Shown here piece after piece: positions 1 to 8,309 of a stretch of 64,000 bases of DNA. The notes beneath the pieces were generated by a model, which ran no database searches, was not told the origin of the DNA, and saw only the letters and a list, made by a program, of their open reading frames with translations. Numbering within the stretch: position 1 is the first letter of the stretch; each line of letters starts with the position of its first letter. Location: the NCBI RefSeq assembly GCF_023954305.1, contig NZ_JAMLIG010000001.1, positions 3,244,001 to 3,308,000 on the forward strand, in the 5' to 3' direction. The position numbers and the translations under genes were made by a program. Origin of the DNA: Mesorhizobium sp. (GTDB taxonomy: Bacteria > Pseudomonadota > Alphaproteobacteria > Rhizobiales > Rhizobiaceae).

Positions 1-1013
1 CCCATTTCCGGCAGTGCCACCTTTCCGAAGGTGGCAGCGGTTGCGAGTGAGGATCCCGTCAAAGCGCCAAATCCGGCACAGCCCGCGATCGTGGCGTGCG
101 CCAGACTCCCTCGCAAAGGCCTGAGCAATGCATAGGCGAGCCGGTAGATATCGGAGGACAAGCCAGCGATCGTCGCGAAAGATCCCATCAGCAGGTAGAG
201 AGGCAGAACCGCGAGCGTCTCGCTCGTCAGAAACCTGGCTGTCTCGCTGCCGACGACGGAGCCGGCAGCGCCGTTGCCGAGGAGCAGGGCGAGCCCCAGA
301 AAGCCAACCAATCCCATCGCTGCGGCGAGGGGAACGGAGGCCAGCATTGCGACCCACATGGCGACGAACAGCCCGATCGAAATGCCTGCCGGACCTAGCG
401 ACTTGAGCGCTGCGGCTCCGGGAAGCGCGTCGATGCCGAAGAAGAACACGGTGGCGACCAACAGCGCGAGCATGACCAGCACGGCGCTGACGATCAAAGG
501 CATGCGGTCGCCCGAAGCCCATGCGCTCCGCGAGATTTTCAGCAATTGTCCAAACTGGATGGGAACGCAAAGTGCAACCAGAACAGTGATCGTGACAAAG
601 AACGGCGTGATCGGCCAGCCGAGGAGAATGGTTCTCTGTCCGCGCGCGGCGTAGGCTGCCGCCTGGACGCTCAGCTCAAAGCTCATGATCGACAAGAAAA
701 CGAGCAGGCCGGCGGCGCCGACGACATTCAAGACGATAGCCCCGGATCTTGGTAGAGCGTTGCCGAGGATTTCGACGGTCAGATGCACAGCGCGGGCACA
801 TCCGGAGGGGAGGCAGGCGGCGATGGCGACGCCGAGAACGAGCGTCAAGATCTCGCTCAGCCCATGCAAGGTCATCGAAAACAGATTCCGAAGCAGCACG
901 TCCAGCAGCGTGAGGGCGCCTATACCCATGATTGCCACCACGCCGACTGTGGCTAGCCAAGAGGAAAGACGTTGAGCCGAAACCAAGAAATCGGCCGCAG
1001 CGCGCGCTGACAT
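1..1013 (-). CDS. TRAP transporter permease, fused small and large subunits (DctQM), C-terminus beyond the window
   Basis: This is the membrane part of a tripartite ATP-independent periplasmic transporter for an organic acid or similar solute. One frame stays open from the ATG at 1013 to position 1. The first ~165 residues are DctQ-like (four hydrophobic stretches, LLDVLLRN motif). A linker with one or two extra membrane segments follows. DctM begins near residue 171 and holds the family signature GSSLATAATFGKVALPEM near the left edge. The 337 residues seen are about half of a normal QM fusion. An internal ATG at 503 could be a separate DctM start, but no stop separates the two halves, so fusion is preferred. 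No strong ribosome site precedes 1013. The gene follows the catabolic operon on the same strand after a 375-bp gap. Its DctP partner is not upstream and may lie left of the window. Confidence 0.85.
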   Translation of the reverse strand, partial: MSARAAADFLVSAQRLSSWLATVGVVAIMGIGALTLLDVLLRNLFSMTLHGLSEILTLVLGVAIAACLPSGCARAVHLTVEILGNALPRSGAIVLNVVGAAGLLVFLSIMSFELSVQAAAYAARGQRTILLGWPITPFFVTITVLVALCVPIQFGQLLKISRSAWASGDRMPLIVSAVLVMLALLVATVFFFGIDALPGAAALKSLGPAGISIGLFVAMWVAMLASVPLAAAMGLVGFLGLALLLGNGAAGSVVGSETARFLTSETLAVLPLYLLMGSFATIAGLSSDIYRLAYALLRPLRGSLAHATIAGCAGFGALTGSSLATAATFGKVALPEM

Positions 1014-1388
1014 GTGTACGCCGGCCGTCAACGCAGGTACTCGGTCATTGTCGCGCCGGCACGCGCCCCAGACGTCACGAGGATATTCCCGCGACAGGCA
1101 CCGATCGCTGCCGACGCGCGCCGGCCGGCACTCCACCCTCGTATCATCATCTTCGCCCCCCGTTTGCCCAATCCGCCTTCATTCGGATCGGGCAAAATTG
1201 TCACTGCAAAGCTACCCACCAGCCGTCTGCGAAGACAGTCGGGTGGATGCTCCTCCGCCCAAACTCTACCCGCAAGAGGCCTGCTGATCTGGCCTCAGAA
1301 TGTGGGAGAATTGTTCGACGGTGCTGCCGCGCCGAGGGTCGATTACGTGGTCGTGCGGCCGGTGAGGCACACCGATCGCAGCGAACTG
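1014..1388. other. Gene-free gap between cocE-like gene and DctQM
   Basis: The 375 bases between the hydrolase stop and the permease start hold only short open frames without homology-like content. A 63-codon minus-strand frame (1028-1219) has no ribosome site and an arginine/alanine-rich composition typical of chance. I see no convincing hairpin. A promoter or processing site for the permease may lie here. Confidence 0.5.
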
Positions 1389-3203
1389 TCATGTTGGATC
1401 GGACTCATCGAGGGGCACGAAGGGCAGCAGAAGGTGCGACGGATAGTCGGCGCCGTGGTAGACCCGGTGCACCACCGTCTTGCTGGAACAGATATGATAG
1501 GGGACATATTCGGCGTTCGTGGCCCCACCGACCCCTGTCGGCATATCCATCGCGGTGATGTCGACGCAAATGCGGTGTCCAGCTTTGAACACGTTTGCCG
1601 TCGCGAGGATCTCGATACGGTATTCTTCGATCTTGCCCGGGATCACCTTTTGCTGGGCTTCGCGCGTCAGTGGATGCCACGGCCGGCCCGGCCTGGACCG
1701 CGTTTCGTCGACCTTGCGATGCGATGCCTTCAACCAGCCCCGGGTCAACTCGCGTTCCTTCAGGTCAGCCGGAACGCTACGTTCACCCTCTCGCGCCGTA
1801 TGGACGGACGTGTCGGGGCCGACATCCTTGAGGATCGCAATCCAGTTGGTGTCCTCCTGGTCGATTTCCGCGTAGAGAACGAGCTCGGACGGCCCAGCGA
1901 TCAGCATGTAGCAGGGCAGGGGATCCGTCATGTAGCGCAAGCGAGACACTTTGTCGGTCTTGGTCAGCGGCATCTGTACGAATACGTCGGGTTCTGTCAG
2001 CGCGTCGGCCGACTGTTCAACAAATGGCTGCGCCTTCAACCGCTCCCAGCTGTGAAGATAGAGCTTTGACCATTGCGCGTTCTCCGGCGGCCAGGTCTGA
2101 CTCGTTTTCCAGGAATTGGCGCCCATCGCCCAGTATTTAACCGGAGGCTCTTCGAGCACACCAGTATCTATGCCTTTCAGCCAATAATCGTACCAATATA
2201 ACATCTCATTGTGGAGGGTATGAAACGGGCGTTCCAGATGGCTAGGACCCAGGAGTGCCATCCGCTTGGGCGCATCGATTTTATCGAAATAATTCTGGGC
2301 GCCATTCAGGTGACCTTTATAGGAATAGGCGTACCATCCCGATCCGGTGTATGTCGGTACCTTGATACGCGACAGATCCGCTTCCGCTTTTGCGGTTGCA
2401 GCCGCGTCATCGTAGGGGTTGATAAGCACCTGGAAGAAGGCCGGCATGTGCTGACCTTTCTGGGTCACCACGTTCGCGACGTTCGTGTAGATCGCGTAGT
2501 CGGGATTGGCCATGGCTTCCCGCCACATCGCCTCGCGTTCGGGCGTTAGTTCGGTCGGCTGACCCTTCTGCTCGTGAAACGCCGAGAAGTGCGTAATGAG
2601 ATAGCGGAACATGTGGAGCACACCGCCAGGGTACTCCTCGCGGAAGCTGCCGAGCACGCCCAGGGCGCCGCGCGGGTCGAACGGAAAAATGGCTTTCAGG
2701 GCGGGCGGCTGCTGGCGAGCGACATACAGCTGTTCGGCGCCGAAACCCGAAATCCCGATCATGCCCACATTGCCGTCGCACCAAGGCTGCCTTGCGATCC
2801 ATTCGATCAGGTCGTAGCTGTCCCATTCCCTCGATCCGCCCCCTTGGGACTTACCGACGCCGCGCGGATTGCCGATTACGTGGACATAGCCCCTGGACAC
2901 CAGAAAGTGAGTGTCTCCGGCCTCGAGCAGACCTGCCCACAATGGTGCCCATGCGGGCTGGGCAGGCAGTGCCTCTGCCATGCCTGGGCCCTGAATGTCC
3001 TTGTTGTAGATTGCGAAGGCCAGGAGCGCTGGCAGCTTTTCGTCTGTTTCAGGGCGATAGATATCGATGCACAGACAGGTTCCGTCGCGCATCGGAACCA
3101 GGACGTCCCGTTCGCGGATCATGCCGGCGTGGCTCGGAGCTCGGGAGTATTTGCAGGGTATGTCGTCCGCTGCCGTCAGATTGTCGATTACACGTCCAGT
3201 CAT
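1389..3203 (-). CDS. CocE/NonD family hydrolase (X-Pro dipeptidyl-peptidase S15-like)
   Basis: An alpha/beta hydrolase of the family that includes cocaine esterase and glutaryl-7-ACA acylases. These act on esters or amides in the cytoplasm. The 604 residues match the full family length. The N-terminal catalytic domain holds the nucleophile elbow GISGFG (Ser152) after GNPRGVGKSQGG. The C-terminal part is the jelly-roll domain typical of the family (HRICVDITAMDMP near the end). No signal peptide is visible. The start codon overlaps the stop of the matB-like gene by 4 nt, so this is the last gene of a translationally coupled operon hyuA-hyuB-mcd-matB-cocE. In this context it probably releases or opens the carboxylated intermediate. 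The true substrate cannot be read from the sequence. Confidence 0.85.
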   Translation of the reverse strand: MTGRVIDNLTAADDIPCKYSRAPSHAGMIRERDVLVPMRDGTCLCIDIYRPETDEKLPALLAFAIYNKDIQGPGMAEALPAQPAWAPLWAGLLEAGDTHFLVSRGYVHVIGNPRGVGKSQGGGSREWDSYDLIEWIARQPWCDGNVGMIGISGFGAEQLYVARQQPPALKAIFPFDPRGALGVLGSFREEYPGGVLHMFRYLITHFSAFHEQKGQPTELTPEREAMWREAMANPDYAIYTNVANVVTQKGQHMPAFFQVLINPYDDAAATAKAEADLSRIKVPTYTGSGWYAYSYKGHLNGAQNYFDKIDAPKRMALLGPSHLERPFHTLHNEMLYWYDYWLKGIDTGVLEEPPVKYWAMGANSWKTSQTWPPENAQWSKLYLHSWERLKAQPFVEQSADALTEPDVFVQMPLTKTDKVSRLRYMTDPLPCYMLIAGPSELVLYAEIDQEDTNWIAILKDVGPDTSVHTAREGERSVPADLKERELTRGWLKASHRKVDETRSRPGRPWHPLTREAQQKVIPGKIEEYRIEILATANVFKAGHRICVDITAMDMPTGVGGATNAEYVPYHICSSKTVVHRVYHGADYPSHLLLPFVPLDESDPT

Positions 3204-4744
3204 GGGAGGTCCTTGCTTGTTTTCGCCGCCGCGCCGTAGAGGCCGGCATAGACTTCACGCAACGCAGCCTTCTGAACCTTGCCCATTGCATTGCGCGGCA
3301 GGTTCTCCGTGAGGATCACGTGCCGGGGAACCTTGTATCGCGCCAGCGATCGTGAAAGTTCCGCCACGATCGTCCTCTCGTCGAGCACGGCGCTTGGGCG
3401 CGCGACCACCACCGCTGTCACTCCCTCGCCAAGGTCTGGATGCGGGAGGCCTATGATGGCGGATTCTGCGACCCCCGGCAGGGCATCGATGGCGGCTTCG
3501 ACTTCGGCCGGATAGACATTGTATCCACCTGAAATCACGAGATCCTTCGAGCGCCCGACGATGGAGACATAACCTTCTGCGTCGACGAACCCCATGTCGC
3601 CGGTGATGAAATAGCCGTCGTCGCGGAACTCGGCCTTCGTCTTTTCGGGATTGTTCCAATAGCCTCGAAAGACGTTTGCGCCCTTCACTTCAATGCTTCC
3701 AATTTCGCCCTGAGGGAGGGGCGCCCCGGTCGTCGGATCGGCGATCCGCAGATCCACACCCGGCAACGGAAATCCCACCGTTCCCGGCCGACGCTCGCCT
3801 TCATAGGGATTGGAGGTGTTCATGTTCGTCTCGGTCATGCCGTAACGCTCGAGGATGGCGTGGCCGGTGCGATCGAAGAATTCGCGGTGCGTTTCGGCCG
3901 ACAACGGGGCGGAACCGGAGACGAACAAGCGCATGTGGGCGACGCGCTCCCGCGTGAACTTGGCGCTTCCAAGGAGGCGGGTATAGAAGGTGGGCACGCC
4001 CATCAGAACGGTAGAGCGCTCCAAGCCGTCGAGGATCACTTCGAGGTCGAATCGCGGCAGGAACAGCAGCGCGGACCCCGCGACGAGCGTCGTGTTGATG
4101 GCCACGAAGAGACCGTGGGTGTGGAAGATGGGCAGCGCATGCAAAAGCACGTCGGCAGCGGAGAAGTGCCACAGTTCGGCGAGGGACTCAGCATTCGATG
4201 CGATGTTGCCCCGCGTGAGAACGGCGCCCTTGGATCGGCCCGTGGTGCCCGACGTATAGAGAATCGCGGCCGGATCGCCGTCGTCGAGCGCGCTCTCTTC
4301 GAAGCCATCGGGCGCCGCGTCAATCGCCTCGGACAGACTGCCTCTGCCGTCGGCGTCGAGATGGAGCACATGCTCAACTCTCGCCGCCCTGGCTACCGGT
4401 TCGAGTTCCGCAGCGCGTTCGGGCGTGCAGACGAACAGTCGCGGTTCGGCGTCTTCCAGGAAATATGTCACCTCGGAAGCGGTATAGGCACTGTTGAGAG
4501 GGAGGTAGACGGCGCCCAAGCGGAGGCATGCGACGTAGAGGATGATGACCTCCACTGACTTCTCGGTCTGGACGGCGACTCGGTCGCCTTTGGTCACGCC
4601 GAGCCGCATCAGGAGATTCGCGGCCTTGCCACTTCGGTAGATAAGGTCCGCATAGGTGAGCACGGATCCATCGAGCAGCGTAAGGAAAGGATTGTCCGCG
4701 CCGGCTGCACCATTGCGTAGACGATTGAAAAGCTTAAGGCTCAT
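3200..4744 (-). CDS. matB: Malonyl-CoA synthetase (MatB-like acyl-CoA ligase)
   Basis: An adenylate-forming ligase that activates malonate, or a related acid, with ATP and CoA. The 514 residues match MatB length. The P-loop-like motif YTSGTTGRSKGAVLTRGN lies at residues 163-180, ERYGMTETNMNT at 299-310, the hinge region near GRSKDLVISGGYNVYP, and the C-terminal catalytic lysine in PRNAMGKVQK. Sequence flavour and the adjacent malonyl-CoA decarboxylase both favour malonate as substrate. A beta-keto acid ligase role, as in acetophenone degradation, remains possible given the carboxylase-like genes upstream. Its start overlaps the decarboxylase stop by 4 nt and its own stop overlaps the hydrolase start by 4 nt. 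Confidence 0.88.
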   Translation of the reverse strand: MSLKLFNRLRNGAAGADNPFLTLLDGSVLTYADLIYRSGKAANLLMRLGVTKGDRVAVQTEKSVEVIILYVACLRLGAVYLPLNSAYTASEVTYFLEDAEPRLFVCTPERAAELEPVARAARVEHVLHLDADGRGSLSEAIDAAPDGFEESALDDGDPAAILYTSGTTGRSKGAVLTRGNIASNAESLAELWHFSAADVLLHALPIFHTHGLFVAINTTLVAGSALLFLPRFDLEVILDGLERSTVLMGVPTFYTRLLGSAKFTRERVAHMRLFVSGSAPLSAETHREFFDRTGHAILERYGMTETNMNTSNPYEGERRPGTVGFPLPGVDLRIADPTTGAPLPQGEIGSIEVKGANVFRGYWNNPEKTKAEFRDDGYFITGDMGFVDAEGYVSIVGRSKDLVISGGYNVYPAEVEAAIDALPGVAESAIIGLPHPDLGEGVTAVVVARPSAVLDERTIVAELSRSLARYKVPRHVILTENLPRNAMGKVQKAALREVYAGLYGAAAKTSKDLP

Positions 4745-6126
4745 GCCACCGCCTTTTCGGAAAGTTCAGGGGCCGCATCGGCGAGCCTCTGGACACTGTT
4801 TGAGGCAACCACCCGACCCGAGTTGGCGAACGCCTCATGGTTCCGTTCGATATCCTCGGGCCGGTAGAGATAGTTGACCATCACTCCGTAGCTGCCCCGC
4901 AGGCCCGATGAGCTGAGGTCGGCCAGCCAGTTTACGCGCTCGAGCCTTGCTCCGTTGCCGAGGTGGAACCGTGCGACCGGATCGAGAGGCACGCCGGCAA
5001 TATTGCCTTCCTTGGTCAGGAATCGCGCCGCCAGGCTCGTAAGCACCGGCTCGAGCTTCGTGCGCGTGACTTGATCCTCGGTCCATCCATGATCATTAAG
5101 CAGAGCAAGTATTTTGGAGATGTCGCTGTCGGCATCCATTTGCTCGCGCTTAGTCCTGAGCCAATTCGCGAAGGCCGGAATTGGCGACAGAGTGACAAAG
5201 GTTTTCAAGCCGGGGAGATCGCCGGCAAGTTCCTCAAGCACCTGTTTGATCAGGAAACTGCCGAAGGAAATGCCACGCAATCCAACCTGGCAGTTCGAGA
5301 TCGAATAGAAGACTGCGGTCCGAAGCTCTTCCGGCGCCGCAATCTCGCGATCGGCTGCGAGGATCTGGTCAATGTTCCCGGCGATTTCCTTCGTCAGCGC
5401 CACCTCGACGAAGATGAGAGGCTCTCCGGGCAGGCTGGGATGGAAGAAGGCGTAGAGCCGCCGGTCGGGCGGATCGATGCGTCGGCGCAGGTCGTCCCAA
5501 TCGGAAATCTCGTGGACGGCCTCGTATTGGATGATCCGATCCAGGATCGCAGCCGGGGTATTCCAGTCGAGGCGCCTGAGTTCGAGGAATCCCCTGTTGA
5601 ACCAGGAATTGAAGAGGTGCACGAGGTCGTTGTCGACAGCGCTCAAATCCGGATGCTCGCGCAGCAGCATCACCAGCTTCTTTCGCATGTCGACCAGTCT
5701 GGCGGTGCCCTCCGGCGCATGGTTCAGGCGCCGGAACAATTCCTGTCGCCTCGGCTCGGATGCCTTTTGCAGACGGGCCAGGGAGTCGGGCGAGGGCGCG
5801 CCCCGGTATTCGTTCACAGCCTCGACGACGTCATCGGTATCGATCGAGAAGTCGTCGCACAGCATTTCGAAGAAGAGCCGGCGGCCGGAAGCGTCCAGCC
5901 TGTCGAAGCCGTCCAGGATCGTCGTGGACAAAGCAGATTTCGACGCCTGGCCCCGGCTCGACAGCAGCAATTCGCAGAGCGACTTCAGGTCCTCGGTTCT
6001 CGGTCTCCCGTACGGCAGATTGTCGAAGAACCTGCGCCCACGATCCGAGAGAACCGCGAGCATGTCCTGAAACGCGGCGGATTGGCCTCTGATCAGCGCC
6101 CGTAGGCCAGACTTTTCCTTGGACAT
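4741..6126 (-). CDS. matA: Malonyl-CoA decarboxylase
   Basis: Converts malonyl-CoA to acetyl-CoA and CO2. The 461-residue protein has the helical N-terminal oligomerisation domain and a C-terminal GNAT-fold catalytic domain. The catalytic serine motif FYSIS occurs in FYSISNCQVGLRGISFG, and the partner histidine in FHLGNGARLERVNWLAD. Together they form the Ser-His dyad known from the family. No targeting sequence is seen, as expected in bacteria. The gene starts 17 nt after the end of the hyuB-like gene and overlaps matB, so it is co-transcribed with both. MatB and this enzyme form the classic malonate to malonyl-CoA to acetyl-CoA route. Their presence next to a carboxylase family pair is unusual. 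Confidence 0.93.
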   Translation of the reverse strand: MSKEKSGLRALIRGQSAAFQDMLAVLSDRGRRFFDNLPYGRPRTEDLKSLCELLLSSRGQASKSALSTTILDGFDRLDASGRRLFFEMLCDDFSIDTDDVVEAVNEYRGAPSPDSLARLQKASEPRRQELFRRLNHAPEGTARLVDMRKKLVMLLREHPDLSAVDNDLVHLFNSWFNRGFLELRRLDWNTPAAILDRIIQYEAVHEISDWDDLRRRIDPPDRRLYAFFHPSLPGEPLIFVEVALTKEIAGNIDQILAADREIAAPEELRTAVFYSISNCQVGLRGISFGSFLIKQVLEELAGDLPGLKTFVTLSPIPAFANWLRTKREQMDADSDISKILALLNDHGWTEDQVTRTKLEPVLTSLAARFLTKEGNIAGVPLDPVARFHLGNGARLERVNWLADLSSSGLRGSYGVMVNYLYRPEDIERNHEAFANSGRVVASNSVQRLADAAPELSEKAVA

Positions 6127-6143
6127 CTTGAGGCTGCTCGGGT

Positions 6144-8309
6144 CTATTTTGCCGCCGCCGCAATGCGCGATGGGCGCCGTTCTTCCAGAACGTCCAGATC
6201 AAGAATGACGTCGTCCACCGGTTCGGTATCGTGCTCGTGAACATCCACGGCCAGAAGGGCACCGGAAAGGGGGCAATAGTAGCGCGTGGCGACAAGCTGT
6301 TCGTGCAGCTTGATGCGCAACTCCGGCGGCAGACTGTCGCTACGCTCTGCCACGGCGGCCGACCGCCACCGCGTATCGCCGACCGAAAGAACAGCGCCGG
6401 CCGAGGTAACGACGACATATCCCCGTTCGTCGTAGCCGAGATGGAGATGGCTGCTGATTTCCGACAGGATCTCACCCCGGAAGGGTGCCTTCCCCGCCGG
6501 CGTTTTGCCACCGATCCGCTTCTGGCGCATTTCCCTTCGCAATGCGTTGGTGGCCGCTTCGTCCACCGTCGCGGCGCAGACGACGCCATAGACCGATCTG
6601 GCAGCAGACGCGGAGACGTGTCCCCTGGCGACGTCTCTGAGGACGAGCTCGGGGTCCCGCTCAAGCGGATCGCCATAGCCGCCGCCACCCTGCCACGAGA
6701 CCGCAAAAACGTCGCGGTCGGTCATTGGCATCAGTCCCGGCTTCGGGCCGAACACCGTATAGTCTGCGTCGACGGCGCGGCCGTCGCGCATGCCGCCTTT
6801 GGCGAACCTCTGGACGACGGTCGCTCCCGGCAGGCCGCCGCAGACGCCACGCGAGTTCGGCACCTCGACGCCGTGCGTCATCACCAGCGCCTGAACCTGC
6901 TTCACACCTCCGAGACTGAACGCTACCTCGGCGCTCAGGCCGCCGCGGAACTTGCCGGGTCCACCGGTGTCACAGGCGAGCCGGCGATAGAGGTAGAACA
7001 GCGGCGCTACCTGTTCGTTGCGCTCGATGTCGGCGACGGCCGAAACCGGCGATGTGATCGGACCGCCCGCGTTCACGCCGTCCTTGTCGGGAAATGCTGC
7101 CGATCCGCCGCCGAGCGGATCCATCAGATGGAGCCCGAAGTTCTCGCCGAACTGGTTGACTCCGCCCATGTTGAAAGTCGACATCACGCCATGACTGAGC
7201 CCCTGCGCGCGGTGGCGAAGCGTCTCCGACGCGGCAATCAATTTGTTCAGGGCAAGCATGATCGCGTTGGCGGTGACCCAGATCGCCTCGACGGTCGCGG
7301 CGCCGGCGGGCGACGGGAAGGTGGCTGTGCAGATCATGCCGTCGGGCGCGATGACCCGGATGGGCTTGATAAGGCCTTCATTCCACTGGATGTCGAAGCC
7401 GAGCGTCGGCATGACGCTGCCGGTAATCGCGCCCATCAGACCGGAGCGCGTGGCATTGATGAAACCGGGTGCTTGGGGGCTGGAGCCGGAGAAGTCGAGT
7501 TCCAGCTCGTCTCCCTTTTTCGTCAGTCGGACGTCGAGCTTGTAGAGGGCATTCTGGTGCCCGTCGTGCTCAAGGAAATCTGCCGCGTGGAAGACGCCGT
7601 CAGGCAATCCGCGCAGCCGCTCGCGCATGCGCGCTTCGGACGACGCGATCATGCCTTCCATGACGTCGGCCACGACATCTGAACCGTAGCGGCCGGCCAA
7701 TTCGTTCATCCTGTCCCGCGCGACGTTGATCGTGGCGATGAAGGCGCGGATGTCGAGCCCGAGCTGGCCCGGCAGCCGCGATGCAGTCAGGATCATTTCG
7801 AGGACGTCATCGCGGATCTCGCCGTCGTCGATCAGCTTGACGCAGGGAATGCGCAGCCCCTCCTGATAGACCTCGCGCGCTTTGGGTGACCAACTGGCGA
7901 AATCCATTCCGCCGACGTCGGTCTCGTGTGCCTCTACGCCAGCCCAGGCCACGAGCCGATCTCCGATGAAGATCGGCCCGACCATCTGGACGTCGTTTTG
8001 ATGGAGAGCGGCAACGTAAGGATCGTTGCCGATGAACATGTCCCTCGGACCGATGCCCAGCCTCGGACGACCTTGGATATGACGAATGAATGCGCCGCAG
8101 ACCGGCGCCTGGTAGGCGACCTGGAACCCCATCGAGGCCACCTCGCCAGCAGCCGTGAAGAGGCCGGTAAAGAAGTCCGACGCCTCGGTCACCGTCGGGG
8201 AGCCCGACACGCTCTGCAGCGCCACGCGCATCTCGTCGGTGATTGCCACCAACCGATTACGAATGACCTCGAAGATAATCGGGTTCACGCCATCTTTGGT
8301 CTTGCTCAT
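6144..8309 (-). CDS. HyuB-type subunit (hydantoinase B / acetone-acetophenone carboxylase family) with AcxC-like C-terminal tail
   Basis: The large catalytic subunit of an ATP-dependent cyclic-amide hydrolase or ketone carboxylase. Residues 1 to ~560 are a full Hydantoinase_B domain. Signatures include GDMFIGNDPY-type (GPRDMFIGNDPY), GGMDFASWSPKAREVYQEGL and GGGSAAFPDKDGVNAGG. At 721 residues it is much longer than stand-alone HyuB proteins (about 520-590). The last ~123 residues (599-721; DNA ~6147-6515) include YYCPLSGALLAVDV, resembling the small zinc-binding subunit of acetone and acetophenone carboxylases, although the second cysteine of a CPxC pair is absent. This tail argues for carboxylation rather than hydrolysis. 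That is an inference. The ATG overlaps the hyuA stop (TGATG). Confidence 0.85.
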   Translation of the reverse strand: MSKTKDGVNPIIFEVIRNRLVAITDEMRVALQSVSGSPTVTEASDFFTGLFTAAGEVASMGFQVAYQAPVCGAFIRHIQGRPRLGIGPRDMFIGNDPYVAALHQNDVQMVGPIFIGDRLVAWAGVEAHETDVGGMDFASWSPKAREVYQEGLRIPCVKLIDDGEIRDDVLEMILTASRLPGQLGLDIRAFIATINVARDRMNELAGRYGSDVVADVMEGMIASSEARMRERLRGLPDGVFHAADFLEHDGHQNALYKLDVRLTKKGDELELDFSGSSPQAPGFINATRSGLMGAITGSVMPTLGFDIQWNEGLIKPIRVIAPDGMICTATFPSPAGAATVEAIWVTANAIMLALNKLIAASETLRHRAQGLSHGVMSTFNMGGVNQFGENFGLHLMDPLGGGSAAFPDKDGVNAGGPITSPVSAVADIERNEQVAPLFYLYRRLACDTGGPGKFRGGLSAEVAFSLGGVKQVQALVMTHGVEVPNSRGVCGGLPGATVVQRFAKGGMRDGRAVDADYTVFGPKPGLMPMTDRDVFAVSWQGGGGYGDPLERDPELVLRDVARGHVSASAARSVYGVVCAATVDEAATNALRREMRQKRIGGKTPAGKAPFRGEILSEISSHLHLGYDERGYVVVTSAGAVLSVGDTRWRSAAVAERSDSLPPELRIKLHEQLVATRYYCPLSGALLAVDVHEHDTEPVDDVILDLDVLEERRPSRIAAAAK

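Noticed and set aside
1028..1219. A 63-codon minus-strand gene between CocE and DctQM
   Set aside because: No ribosome site, low-complexity composition, and it overlaps the likely upstream region of the permease.
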